Of a DNA stretch of 64,000 bases, positions 11,067-24,078 are shown in pieces; the first letter of the stretch is position 1, and every line of letters begins with the position of its first letter. The stretch is from Pseudogymnoascus destructans (lineage: Eukaryota > Ascomycota > Leotiomycetes > Thelebolales > Thelebolaceae). The notes beneath the pieces are model-generated. The model was not told where the DNA came from. It did no database searches and saw only the letters and a program-made list of their open reading frames with translations. The position numbers were made by a program, and so were the translations under genes. The DNA lies in contig NW_020167526.1 of the NCBI RefSeq assembly GCF_001641265.1, positions 992,001 to 1,056,000 on the forward strand, in the 5' to 3' direction.

Positions 11067-11243
11067 TGGGTCCTGTCTTCCGTAGCCGGCGCGGCCGCCT
11101 GGCGCTCCTTCCCCCTCGCGCTGTTCGAGCTCAAAGCCTGGGCCGTCTACCTCTTCTCCTTCCGTCGCCGACACTCCAGCGTGCCGCCCTCGGGCCTGAC
11201 GCGCTTGTTTGCCCCGTACCACGTGCCGGCTTCTATGCCATAG

Positions 11244-13653
11244 TCATGAGTGTTGCTGGCGTGTCGACGGTGGGGTGTATGGTACGATGGATGGCCTATT
11301 TCTTTGCTCGAGTTATCCTTTCAGAAGTCCTATCATGGATGGCGCCGCCAGGTTCGCCGCCACAGAAGACATACATGGAATGTTACGCATTGAGACAAAA
11401 CACGTTAGAGACGAAACGCAAAACAACGCGCATGAGTAGTACTACTATGAGTACTACTACATGGGGCCTACTAGTGCCCACGACCACGGCCACGACCTAT
11501 GATATCTGATCACGCGTCACGACAGTTCTTTCTTCAGTTCACTACTACGGACCCACGCAACATAGCGGCAGGAGGGAATGGCGTTCTGGATTTTATCTTC
11601 TCCGCCTCCTCCTTCTGTCCGCTTCTCGCGTGCGGTCCTCACCTTTTTTTATATCCCTTTTTCATGTGCGTTCATGTCTTGATGACTCTGTTACGGATGG
11701 ATGTATAACCCTTACTCTTACAGGGGAAGACGGGGCTGGGAACTACGGGCATATGCGGCGTCTTTTTTTGGTCCTTCGTCTGCACTTCTTTTTAAAGACT
11801 TCTGACTAACGTTACCCATTTTATTTCTACCCCTTCCACACGAGAGACGCTTTTGGGCCGTTTCCTCGTTATTTGTTCTTCTATTTTTGGGTTTTTACAT
11901 CGTCAGCGTTTTTGGTTTTTGCCAGGAGCGAGAGAGAGCTATCATGCCATAATGTTTTTTGTTTTATTTGTTCCCCTCACACAACACCTCCTCTCATCAC
12001 AGCCTCCGAGAGGCCTCGACGATTGGAAAAAAACACACACACCGTCTTGCGCGAGCAAAAAAAGAAGGGCAACTGCGTTGCTCGATCCTGTATTGTTACT
12101 GTTTAATTTCCCCCAGGTGGCTCAGGAAGTCCCGTTGTTTTAGATAGACACGCGCGTGTGTACTGCCGTGGCTCCGTCAGATTGACTCCGTACGAGGGCA
12201 TAGCACGGTTGGCTCCCACATGGCTCATGGGGCGTGGGGGGGAGTTGGTGGTGGAAGGGTGTGGAGGGGGTTGGGGTTGGGAATGCATGCTTGGTTTTTC
12301 CCCTGCGGGGAGGCTGGGTTTTCCTTGCGCTTTTGTTTGCGCTGCTGCTGCTGCGAGTATGCGTTGTTGTCGTTGTCACCTTGCAACTTCTCGGTTCCCT
12401 TCCCTCGCTCGGTCGGGGGAGGGGGTGGCCAGTTACTGCTAGCGGTATCTGACTCCTAGGCACACGGGATGGCTTGCCTTCTTGTGTGCTTTGATAGGGA
12501 GAGGAGGGTGGTTAGCCTACTGAGTAGGCTGGCAGCTGACAGCATCGTCGCATGCATGCATAGCCTGGCTGCTGTGCATGTATATGACTCACCGGCTCTG
12601 GATGGGGATAACTGTGACTCTGTCATCACGAGCCATTCTTCTTGCACCGCGAGCTTTGGGGGACTGACTGGTTTGGTTCTGTGAAGGGCGCGATAGGAGG
12701 GATGGTGGGGGGATGGAGGACTTGATGGATCTCTGGGGGTGGGTGGGGGTGGAGTAGCTAGCAGGCAGTGGGTGAATGGAAGAAACTGTACAATCTCATG
12801 GATTATTTGTGGTTGGTGTTTGTGACGCGTTTCTTCTGTTGTGATGCTTGCTTCTCAATAGTATGACAGGAGTCGTAACGTCTTATGTAGGGGTCGCCAA
12901 GTCCAGCAGCAGCAGGGGCCAAGTCCAGCAGCAGGGAGACACCCTGGCATTGTGGCTCAACGAGGTCCGTTTTGCGACAAAATGCTTTTAAGTTCAGCGG
13001 CTATGCGCAAATCTGCGCCAAAAGGTCCGGATTTACGCAAAACTGAGAGAGAGAGGCGCTAGGCCCCTGAAAATTAAATATTAATTGAATATTAACTGAT
13101 TCTGAATAGATTCTAAACTACCTCTAGAAGCTCTAGGCGCCTCATAATTGAATAAGAATCGACTATGAAAGGCCTCTAAATAGATTCCGTACTGGCTCCT
13201 CCAAATAGCGTGCGTACGAGTAGACGTCGAACTGGTCCCAAACCGGTTCCTAATTCGTTTTGGGCATATTCATCAAGAAGGGGTCGAATTTGCGCTGAAA
13301 TGGAACTGGGTGGCAACTAGTTACGAACCAGCCATCCCCTAAAGGCTTCGTTTTTCACAATACCATCTCTACGCCCCAAGACCTCTGTAATAAACAGTAT
13401 AGGGAAACCTATTCTCTATCTACCAATCTATCCATAAGCTAAGACGTTTTTCTTTCCCATCTAGATTCAGATAACTCACTATCTCCTCTATCTAGTGCTG
13501 AACTACCCTCTTCCTCATGACTATGCAATTTTATCCTGTTTTGCCCTTCCATCTCTACCTTGCTCTCATGTCTCATAACATAATAGATGACGCGTAGGCG
13601 CCTTCTATGTCCATGCAGGCACACACCCACCCCACCACCATACCAGACCACAT
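11244..13653. other. Intergenic region, no gene recognised
   Basis: The stretch holds pyrimidine-rich and G-rich segments and a short repeated phrase (ccaagtccagcagcag, twice near 12898-12935). Around 13000-13300 there is an AT-richer piece with no readable gene. Long overlapping frames near 12140-12460 are low-complexity shadows on both strands. Confidence 0.5.
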
Positions 13654-16600
13654 TTACGCCCAGATCTCCAAGAACTTGGCATCAAACCCCGCCTTCAGCT
13701 TCCTGAACGAGCGATACACCTTCAGCAACCTCTCATACTCCTCATCATCCGTCCCCCTCTCCTCCCACTCATCCTCCATCCTCTCCTCCTCCTGCAACTT
13801 ATCCTCCGCCTCACCCCACTCCTCCGCAACACCCTTCTTCCCCTTCCTCGGCACCGCAGCCGGGCCTCCCGCCGCCGGAGCGCCAGCACCACCAATTCTC
13901 GTGTCCTCCTGTCCCATAAGCTCCTCCGCCTCCTTCTCATCCTGCTCATTCTCCGCTACATCACCCATACCCATAACACCGAACATCTCATCATCCGCAT
14001 CGCGTCCCGCGACTACAACACCAAGGTACACCGCGAGCGCGGCGCATACGGTACCAAGGACGAGCGAAAAGTCGTTGAGCACGAACCACACGTCCTCGCG
14101 ACGGATGCCGTTGGCGGCCTCGAGCGCCTTGACGTTGCCGTGCGCGAAGAAGTCGAGCAGGTACGCGTTGAGTGGCTGGCGCGTCTCGGTCGGGTGTAAC
14201 GAGATGTGTGGGATCAGTGCGCTCTCAAGGAAGATACCTGCACGCGAGGAGGTGCAGAGGTCAGAGATGGTAGGGAAGGCGTCGCCGTGGCCCGAGAGTG
14301 CGACGAAGGGCGAGCGGGCGGTAGGTGCTGGGAGGGATGGGAGGAAGGAGAGGTCTGATGCTGCTGAGTTTGCATCAGGGGAGTTGGCGGAAAACTGCGT
14401 GAGTGGTAGGGTGGTCTCAGCGCCCTTGATGTATTGTTCCGCGAATGTCTTCACGTAGGTCGTGTAGATGGATAGGGTGTTCGCGTTGTGCGTCTCAAGG
14501 GTGGACAGGGCTGCCTTGGGCATTGGCGGTAGGTAGACCATCGAGGGAGACTTGTTGATCGCGTCGGCCATTGACTCACTGTCAGTTACGCGCGCGGCGC
14601 GGCGGCCGAAGATGTGACTTAGGACGAGCATGAGCTCGTTGATCACGGCGTCGGGTTCGGTGTCGATGTTAGCGCAGACGTTGGTGAAATATCCCTCCTT
14701 GAGGAGTGCTGAGTTGTGTTAGCTTCATTCAACAGAATGTTGTATATTACTTACCATGGAACGCCCAGGACGAGTTCTCTGTGAAGTACAGATGCGTAAC
14801 TGGGCCGGAGAAGTTCACAGGCTCGCCCTTCGGGCCAAGTAGCCCTTGACGGCGGAGGTACTCGATCGTGAAGCGAAGGTGGTAAAGCACCTGCTCTTTG
14901 AAGCTCTTTCCACCGAGATACAGTCTCGGCTGTGACAGAAGACCATTAATAGACTTCGTCGCGTAAGGCGAATGCTTCGACTCATTCAGCAGCGTGAACA
15001 ATCGGAGCACCAGATCAGTAGTGATAGGGAAGTGTCCTGTAAGGTCAGGCAATCTAGAGCTCAAAAGGTTGCACGCGCGGTCACGGTCGATGTTCTGGAA
15101 GACGATATTACCCAGGAGATCAAAACCACGACGACCCGCACGACCCGCAGCCTGTCTGAAGTTAAGAGCAGTCAAGTAGACGGAGTCACCCGAGAAGACC
15201 ACTGTGGAACAGGGCATATTGATACCCAAGCTCAGCTCGCCAGTCGCGATAATGACGCGCAGAAAGCCCTTGCGGAAGAGGATCTCGACGCACTGTCTAT
15301 ACTTCTTGTTCATACCCGAGTGATGGACTCCGATACCGCGCTGGATGAGCTCGACAAGCTCCTCCTTGATGTGCTTCCACCTCAGCTGCTTGACGAAGCG
15401 GTCAATTTCGGACCGTTGGCATTTGCGCTTGTCGGCGAAGGAGTAGTCATCCTGTGGCTCTTCTGGGTCGAAGAGGTCCATTGCGCTGACCTCGCCGCTG
15501 GCATCGTCACGGGCTTGGTCTGCCTTTGACATTTTGTCTTCCTCATCATTGGTCTTCTTCTTCGACACCTTTGGAGCCTTCTTCGCTGCCTTCTTCTCCT
15601 TCAACTCCTTCCACTCAGTCCACTTCTCAATCTTGCGCTTCCACTCTTTACTCTCCTTAAACGCGTCCTCGGCTGTCTTGAGTTGGGTTAACAGTGATAG
15701 ACCGATGTCTTCGCAAGTAGTGCGGTCATAGTTGAAGAAAATCGCCGGTAGGGCGCCTCTCTGATGCAATTGGTACAGAAGAGGCAGTGTAGTCTGTCGA
15801 AGATCATTCCTGTCGATCTCCTTCTCGCCCTCAGCAATAGGAGCCAGTTCCGTCTTCGTGGGGGTCAGCTCCTGCACGAGCTTCTCGAACGGCGACTTCT
15901 CGTCATTCATCCACGAAAGAAGCAAGATCTTCAATTTCTTCTCCCACTTGAAAATGTCAAATTTCTTGATGCACAGGGGGAGGGCCTTTGCAGGGTCGAG
16001 CTCGCTAGGGACCTTGTAGTTCTCGGTCTGCAGCTTGCACATAGCCTTCCACAGGATGAAGCAATCACGCGGCTCCAGTGCCAGATCGTCTGGCAAGCCA
16101 CGGGACCTATACTGAAGACTCGCGACTGGGTGTAAGAACGATAAGCCGTAAAGGCCATCCAATCCAAGGCCGCCCTTGGTTGATTTCGGCAGGCCATTAA
16201 ACTCAAAGCCCTTCGGTGGCATATACAAGAACTTTCTCAGATCAGAGTATCTCGTAGTGTGACGAATCATGCTGAGCTTGTTGCCCGACGACTTCTGCGT
16301 CTCCGCTAGCCAGTCGCTGAATTGCTCAGGGTTACCCACCGTTGCTGACAGGGCAATGATAGGGCACGGAGCCAAGAGAAGCAGTTGCTCCCAGACAACG
16401 CCATCCTCTGCCGTTCCGATAGAGTGGATTTCATCGAAGATGATGCGACGAACCAATGGTGACCAAGTCTTTGCATTTGTTGGGGACAACAGCATGGTCT
16501 GCAGAATATGCGGCACCGTGACGAGGATTTGACATCCGATTGGGTTGTTAATGCGGTATTCTCTCGTGTGGATAGCCCAGATAGACTTCCCAGCCTGCGG

Positions 16601-19485
16601 GTATTTCTTGGAGAAGCGCCCCTGGATTTCAGCAGCGATCTGGTTGACCAACGCCTTCGTTGGAGCGACGTAGATCAGGACCCCGTCGTTGTCGGAGCGC
16701 AGAATGTTCTCCATGGCGTAGAAACTGATGAATGTCTTACCGGCTGAGGTAGGTGCGACGACGAAAACGCTGTTGTCCGCGTCAAGCTCGTCGAGGACCT
16801 TCCTTTGCCAGCCATCAGGCACGAAGCTCGAGACACGTGGGTCGGCTTTGGCGTCCAAGTCACGGTCCATGTAGGGGCCGCAGTGGAGCAGCTGGAACTC
16901 CGTCTGGTTAAGGCTGATCTTCAATGGCTTGAGGTCACCGGGCAGCTTGAACTTGAATGAGAGTTTCCGGTCAGACGCAATTGGTGGCGTGGACGTGATG
17001 GCGTCGGTGATGCCTACGATAGTGGCAATTAACTCAGACTGCTGAACAATCTCCTTGGCCACTGGGGTCTTTGATGTGGAAATTGCCCTGATCACGGTCC
17101 AGAGCAAAGCAACGACATGGTAACCCTCTGGCTTCTTGTCTGCCTTGCAGTACTTTGCCCACCAGTTCAAGAGGCACTGACACAAATACATGTTGATATC
17201 CGCTTCGACGTGCACGGATCTGGCGGAGTCAAGACCGTCACGGTACAGCTTGGCACGATTGTAGCGTTCCTGCTCTCCAAGAATCTCCTCATACACCTTC
17301 ATCACTCCCTGCCAAGCCGAGAACGCCTTATCCGACTCCGCATCTCCCTTCTTCTCTTTGTTCGCAGCAATGATCTGCTGTGCCTTGCTCAGGCCGCCAG
17401 CTCCACCCTTCTTACCACCTCCCTTCTTCGCAACCGGTCCAGAATCTTCCAAAGCTGGATATGCCTTTCCGGATTTCGACGCCGCCTTGACCTCAGCAGG
17501 TTTTGACTTTTTAGCGCCAACGGTGATAGTCTCTGGCTCCAGAACTCTGCCGTTTGAGCCCGTCAAACTCGCTGCGTAGGCGGTCATTTCGGCCATGTAG
17601 AATTGGTTCTTCCTCAGCGGGTTCTTCCACTTTGATACTTTCTCCTTCTCAATCGGCACGTGCTTCTTGGGGACAATAGGCTTGTGGGTCTGCCAGTATG
17701 AAGACTCGCGATACAGTTTCATCGCCGATAATTTTGCCGACAGAGATGTATCAACGTCAACGTGGATGGCGGAAAGGTGCTTATCGAAAACCGGCTCGGT
17801 CAAAGATAAAACGGTGCTGGCCGCAGCGTCAACCTCCTTTCCGTTATTCTCGGCGTCAGCATCCTTAATCTTACGATCCTTGGGCGCCTTCCCAATGAGA
17901 GACTTCCCGGAGAGGGAAAGGACTAGATCGAACGCCGTGGACCAGTCTTCTGAAAGAGAAGGTGGAGGTCCCCCCTTCAAAGGACCAGTCAACAGAGCTT
18001 GAACAGTTGTCCTGAATAACCTACCATCGATCATGTCGATGAGGTCGGACTTGACTCCCAATTTCTCCATGACGTTGACAAACGCGTCATTGTCCGCAAT
18101 CTCGGTCACGACTTCTGAGAAGAGCTCTAAGAAGTTGTCGATCTTTTGGTCAAACTCGTCTTCGAATCTGATGAGAGGGAATCGTCTCTGTTCGAGAGAA
18201 AGTCGCTTCAGGATCACCAGGTGGAGCATATACGCCGAGGCAAGGAAGTTGTACTCCTGCGTCTGTTGGAGAATAACCGATGCGCCAACAGCACCCACAA
18301 TCCAGCTTCCCGGTGTGTCCTCCTCCACCTCCGATGCCAGCTCGTTGAGGGTGCTGGGATCCTCCAACCATTTCCCGATGTCGAAAGTATTCCTGGAAGC
18401 ATTGCTAGCATCCATCGCCTTGTGTGTGGCCGCCACTTCTTCGTCAAAGCCCACTTGCTCGTGGTCTTCTGCCTCCAGGATCATAGTAATAATCTAAACA
18501 ACTCGTCAGCTTGTTTCCCAGTTAAGTCTCAGCCCAATGCAACATCATACCTTGCTATCCCGAATCTCATTCTGATTAATCAGCGCCACATTCAAGTTGC
18601 GCGCATTGAACGACGCCAGGATGCCTCGCAGCAGCACCTTCGCAGTCTTCTCTCTCGCGCCCTCCTGCACCTCTTTGCCCTCGGTCGGTAGTGCTCCATC
18701 GTGCGCCATGACGAAGTATACTGGAGAGTGTGCAAGGAATGTGTTGAACTCATCGCTACCGAGGGATGGGAAGACATGCACTTCCACTCCACAGGTGTCG
18801 GGGAGATGCACTTCGAGATGCTGAATGAGCAGCGTGCGGGTGAGGAGGTATCGCGAGCGCTGGGCGCTGGAGCCGGGGGGTATGCATAGTTCTTTGTGGT
18901 CTAGAGCGGGTTAGTATATATTGCAAGAGAAATTGGGTGACGTCGAGGACGGGGAGCTTACTTGCGAAGAAGGCGATGTGGAAATTGCAGTGTCGCTTGA
19001 TGAGGTTATCGAGGAAGCGCTCGACTACAAATGCTGCGTGTAGTAGTTGGAATCCACCTGTTTCTGTCAGCGAGTGTCCTTAACAAGGTAGTAGCGCATC
19101 TGTAGCATCAGTAAATCCTCATCTTCCATCGAGGCGCCAGAGACATGTCAAGCACCATGGATACCACCCAAATAGCCCAATACAGTTGTGCTTGGCCACC
19201 ATCTACTCTTAGATCAACAACCCGACGGATCGACCGCGCGGGTTGCGTTTATTAAAGCTCCACCTCGATAAAGTGTGGTGGGGTCCTATATGCGCGGGGT
19301 AGCTTACCCTCAAAATCGATTCTCCCATCCTCAAAGCAGGCGCGGAGCAACGAGTCTCCTTCGACGAGGAACAGCTCGTTTCCGGCATAGTCGCCGACGA
19401 GATCTAGAATCCGGGGTGTCCGCGCATCGTACCAGCTCAAGACCGACGTTGTCGATGCATCTGCTGCTGGTGGGCTTCCAGCCAT
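13654..19485 (-). CDS. DDX60-like Ski2-family DExH RNA helicase (~1805 aa)
   Basis: I read five exons: 19485..19308, 19057..18962, 18900..18551, 18493..14755 and 14708..13654. All have GT-AG borders and the frame is kept throughout (introns 250, 61, 57 and 46 bp). The N-terminus (WYDARTPRILDLVGDYAGNE, then GGFQLLHAAFVVERFL) matches DDX60/DDX60L. The helicase core has Walker A APTSAGKT (about residue 790), DEIH (about 896), SAT (about 924) and motif VI QAAGRAGRRGFD (about 1370). A Lys-rich linker (KKGGGKKGGAGG) precedes the core, and an acidic stretch follows the C-terminal domain. Ski2-type helicases unwind or present RNA to the exosome. Animal DDX60 is tied to antiviral RNA sensing; the fungal role is not known. 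Length is close to animal DDX60 (about 1700 aa). The gene looks intact. The exon-1 boundary is the least certain because its intron is the longest. Confidence 0.88.
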
Positions 19486-20850
19486 ATTCGTGGAAGGCGG
19501 GGTGGGCAGTCAGGTGACCAAGGAACCCTGATGAGGATGAGGGTCCTTGTAGATGGAAGCAAAGCCGTACAGTGATGTTGGTGATGGAATGAGCGAAAGG
19601 GGTGAAAGAATGTAAAATCGTAATTGGCCTCTCGGAGGTCTTGTTTGTTCTTGTATTTCAGTTTTTTGCAGCGTGTGATGTTTTGTTTTGTTTTGGGGAT
19701 TGAGGTTGTGCGGCTCTCATGCACGCGAAATCCACAACCGTGATTTTTATCGACTGATTCAACTTATCAGCGGGGTCGTTCTGCCTTATCCAGAAAGGTG
19801 GGGCGCCAGCAAAAGCTATGCTGCACGTGACATTCTGTCATAATGATCTAGATGCAACCTCGGCTTTCAACCACTTCCAATAACTATCAAAAGGTGTTAT
19901 ATATATATATAGGTCTATGATGGATTTGATGTCTTCAATTATTATTGGGGACATCACCATAGTGTCATCGGTCTTGTCTACATATACATATGTTTTATTT
20001 GGAATCCAAGGGAAGCGGCCTTGGCTACAGTCAATCCTTCCAAAGCACCACTCAGACAAGGCTGTGGCAGTAATGGGAGCTGAAGAGGGGGGCTAATGGG
20101 TTTGGGCGCGTATTTTGCGGAATGCTGCCCAGTCACAATCTGCAGATGCCAGGTAACATCAGTCTGGGTAATCAGAAAGCTCTACATAAGTGGCGCAGCC
20201 TTGTCTAGGTGGTGGATAGAAAGTTTTCAATTGCATTCTGTCGCTTTCGTCCTTACATACATTTCTTAGCCACTACTTTCTATAAAGCTGCTGATCCAAA
20301 CCTCCACATAAATCCTGTTGGAAAGATAACCCGCTGTCGTTCTTGCCGGCTACGGCGGGGTGACTGTCAAAATATAGGAAATGGCCGACGATGGCGAAAG
20401 GCCCATCCGGGTCCTAAGCCTTGGTCCGTAGCCACATATTCCACACTCTAATGCGTTGCCTAATTTGAGCATGTAGATGGAGGCGGGGTGAGAGGGCTAT
20501 CAGCTATCCTCATCTAGATCATATCATGAGAAATATCAATACCTAGCGAAAAGCTGATGTAAAGGAGCCAGTGGACCATGGCAGTATTTCGATTTGATGG
20601 GAGGCACAAGTACTAGCGGGTATGCAGTATCTCTATGTTCTGAAGTCGCCTGCTAATTGTATTTTCTAGTATTATTGCAATCATGCTTGGAAGACTGCGA
20701 TGACTATCCCGGAATGCATTGGAGCTTACGCGGGGCTCTCGAAAGCCATTTTCACGCCGAAACATTCCCGTGCAAGTCCTGCAAGAGGAGTAGATACCTG
20801 AACGGCGACGGGAAGTTTGATTCAAAAACCTTCGAGAAAGCAATCAAAGC
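19486..20850. other. Intergenic region between helicase and retroelement nest
   Basis: The first few hundred bases are presumably the helicase promoter. The rest (19.8-20.85 kb) contains short frames without domains. It may include decayed downstream parts of the retroelement whose Gag relic follows, but nothing is readable. Confidence 0.45.
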
Positions 20851-22221
20851 TCAGACCAAGATATCAAAAGTTGCGGAAATTCTGCCTGCACTACCTCTAG
20901 TGATGACTTGTCTAGAGGCTATTTTTTCCAAATCAATGATAGACTCAGCTGTAGATACCTCATTCACTTGAGCTTTGAGCTTCTGGGGACAGTCTTGAGC
21001 TCGATGTCCATTTTGTTGGCATATAAAGCATTTCCCAAGTTTCATGAGCATTTCTTTTGCTGGATCTTGATGCGGTGGTCGATACAGCTTCTGTGTCTTG
21101 TTTTGCATGTTCGAATCCATTGTAGGTTGAGAGACTGAAGTTCAAAGTGCCTGGCCCTGATTTTGAGTTTGGCCCATGTTGTTCGAAAATGACTTTGGCT
21201 TCCTTTTGTCTTCTTGTTCCTTGATCCGCTGGATGTTCTGGTCGATGAGCATGCATTTATTTGCAAACTCGTAAAGTGTAGTAGCTCCAACTTCAGCCAC
21301 TAAGGCTTTCTGCATCTGTTGGTTGACTTTGAAGCGCAAGTCATCTAGCAAAGTTTCTTCAGAGTAATCAAGTTCTGTCGTGAGCCTTTGGAACTCGGCC
21401 CAGAACACTGCAAAGGTGTTGTTTCTCTGATACAGCTTCCGATACTCAGTTTGAGCTGTATGCCTTCGATCAGGATCACAGAAGACTTTTTCCAAAAGTT
21501 CAAGAATTTCTTCTGCTGTCTGCAGTTTGTTTGTAGAGTTTGGTCGAAGCCTTGGATTGACATGTCGAACTGCCAATCCTCCCAGTCGACTCTGAATGTA
21601 GCTCATTTGTAAAGTCTGTGTTGGAAAATGATCAATGTTGGCTTCGAGCTTGAGGCAAATTTTCACAACCCAGTCTTCAAATGCTGGCTGTAAGGATGCC
21701 TCCTTACCTAGATACTCGAAGAACCTGTCTCAGAACTGTTATGGTCACTACAAGCATGAAATCCGATTCGGTGTGGTTTCGAACCAGTAGAGGAGCACAT
21801 AGCGAGTTACACTATAGTGGGGGATGGTAAGGGTGTAGGGTTCAGGGTCGATGCTGACCTGTTGCGGTGGAAGGATCAGGGCTAGGGTTGGGATAACCGA
21901 GTCGGGCCCGTTTCGGGTACTCAAGGAAACAGACTCGACGGGGTTCCCCCTTCATCTTTTTTGTATCCTTCGTAGTAGACCTATAGGATAGCATCCGTTT
22001 AGCCTCCGACTCGCACTCTCATATGCTATTACTGTGAGCTGGGTGCCCTGTGTCCTTACACTGGCTCTATCCCATCTGTGAGGATTGGAGGGTCTGGAAT
22101 CCGTGCTGACAGTCGACTGTGAGAGTGGTGTCCTGGTTCATTCTTCAGAGCTTGTTGGGTTTGCTTTTCAAGATATTTCTGAATTGTTTGTTGCTCTGTG
22201 GTTTGTTGCTCATTGCTCTGG
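20851..22221 (-). pseudogene. Decayed LTR-retrotransposon Gag, split by a solo LTR
   Basis: On the minus strand the pieces read as a Gag protein. The N-terminal part (22221 to about 22066) is QQTTEQQTIQKYLEKQ ... IPDPPILTDGIEP. After the 372-bp insertion comes AFEDWVVKICLKLEANIDHF ... LGGLAVRHVNPRLRP, the retrotransposon Gag core (to about 21142). A zinc knuckle CFICQQNGHRAQDC (CX2CX4HX4C) lies at about 21033-20992. Between core and knuckle the reading frame shifts, near 21120-21145. No protease or reverse transcriptase is readable downstream. The 5' end abuts the old chromovirus LTR at 22222. The element belongs to a different family from the full-length chromovirus, whose knuckle is CLYCGKGGHRIQEC. 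Confidence 0.75.
21689..22060. mobile_element. 372-bp solo LTR inserted in the Gag relic
   Basis: The segment starts tgtaaggatgcc and ends gtgtccttaca (TG...CA, with inverted ends tgtaagga / tccttaca). It is flanked by a perfect 5-bp duplication, ctggc (21684-21688 and 22061-22065). Removing it restores the Gag reading frame (GIEP joined to AFEDW), which confirms the boundaries. No internal region is present, as expected for LTR-LTR recombination. Confidence 0.85.
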
Positions 22222-23091
22222 TGTCATACTGACATTCGTTGCACTCAGTTTGCTATCAAACTCAAGAGCAAACTTAGAAATCTCCTCCTCAAACCTACAA
22301 GTCACTATACATATTTTGGCTTGTCACACCAACAACAAGAGCAATACTACTCAACGATTTCTACAACCCTCTATGATTCATTACACGTCATTGCTCCTTA
22401 GTTACTGGGCCGATATGACCACATAGCATATCTCTACAACCCTCTATGATTCATTACATGACATCACTCCTTAGTTACTGGGCTAATACTATACATGACA
22501 TATCTCTATCAACTAGAGGCCTACGAACATGAACGATAGCTCCAAAAGCTTCTACAACTGTCTATGATTCATTACACGTCATCGCTCCTTAGTTACCCAC
22601 AAGATTGGTTAAGTTATGACATAATCTGTCGATAGGGGTACTCTGACCTTGGACCTCCTTTCACTTCCTATAGGCTAGGAACCTAGGAGATGGTTCTATG
22701 GGATTCTCTTACGTCGACTACAGTTACCAAGCCTGGTTAGTCATGGAAAGTCTTGGAAAATGAGAGAACTACACTCCTTTAGCATAAATAGGATTGCCCT
22801 TTCCTTAAGAAATGGCAAGCAGACAATACAGTAAATCGACTATCACATACTTCCACATCTTTTCCAAGCTTCCAAGCATTGATCTTGTTACTCCTTGTTT
22901 CTGAAAAGTCAGTGAGGTGCTAACCTCTGACTTATCCCTGAGTTCTCAGACTCAACATTTGTTACAACTTGTCTAAACCACTCCATTACATCATACACCT
23001 GATGCTGCGTTGTGGAATAGTCTAAGCTAAGAACCTTTGGCTCTGTTTCCTAAGACAGTGTGTTGTCTTAGTAAAATCATCCCTTCCTTGG
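22222..23091. mobile_element. Older chromovirus LTR, main part (interrupted)
   Basis: The segment begins tgtcatactgacattcg like the younger LTRs but is clearly diverged. It carries internal partial duplications of the 'ctctatgattcattaca' phrase (about 22370-22580). It stops at ccttccttgg, where the full-length element is inserted, and its last ~38 bp resume at 29825. I see no 5-bp duplication around the whole old LTR. Confidence 0.8.
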
Positions 23092-24026
23092 TGTCATACT
23101 GACATTCGTTGCACTCAGTTTGCTATCAAACTCAAGAGCAAACTTAGAAATCTCCTCCTCAAACCTACAAGTCACCATACATATCTGGGCTTATCACACC
23201 AACAACAGAAGCAATACTACTCAACGATTGCTGAAAACTCTTCTACTACATCTGTTTATGCTACATACATCACGGCATATCATTTGGACACTCATTGAAC
23301 AAGTTATTAAGAAAATCTCCTCCTTAAGGGGGTGGGCCAATACTACCACATGGCATATCTCTACCAACTAGAGGCCTAGGAACATGAACGATAGCTCTAG
23401 AAGCTTCTACAACCCTCTATGATTCATTACACGTCATCGCTCCTTAGTTACCCACAAGATTGGTTAAGTTATGACATAATTTGTCTATAGGTACTCTGAC
23501 CTTGGACCTCCTTTTCACTTCCTATAGGCTAGGAACCCAAGAGATGGTTCTATGGGATTCTCTTACGTTCACTACATGATTAGCAAGCTAGTTGTGGGTC
23601 GCACTTGATTTCTAATACATTTACCAAGCCTGGTTAGTCATGGAAAGTCATGGAAAATAAGAGAACTACACTCCTTTGGCATAAATAGGATTGCCCTTTC
23701 CTTAAGAAAGGGCAAGCAGGCAATACAGTAAATCGACTAGCACATACTTCTACGTCTTTTCCAAGCTTCCAAGCATTGATCTTGTTATTCTCTGTTTTTG
23801 AAAAGTCAGTGAGGTGCTAACCTCTGACTTACCCCTGAGTTCTCAGACTCAACATTTGTTGCAACTTGTCTAAACCACTTCACCACATCATACACCTGAT
23901 TGCTGCGTTGTGGAATAGTCTAAGCTACAACCCTTTGGCTCTGTTTCCTAAGACAGTGTGTTGTCTTAGTAAATTCATCCCTTCCTTGGGTGGCTAGATT
24001 CTCATATCTGGTGCACCCACCATACA
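23092..24026 (+). repeat. 5' LTR of chromovirus
   Basis: It begins tgtcatactgacattcg and ends ccaccataca. It presumably carries the element promoter. It matches 28884-29819 essentially base for base. Confidence 0.92.
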
Positions 24027-24078
24027 CCTTGTCTGCTTCAAGCTTCAACTATTTCTATAGCAGCACTTCGATACTACA

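Noticed and set aside
12140..12463. Several frames of 60-107 codons in the 12.1-12.5 kb region
   Set aside because: Low-complexity Gly/Trp/Arg or Pro/Thr/His products that overlap on opposite strands; likely shadows.
13607..14458. Long plus-strand frame (283 codons) over the 3' end of the helicase
   Set aside because: Antisense shadow of the helicase coding sequence; Ser/Pro/Thr-rich with no domain.
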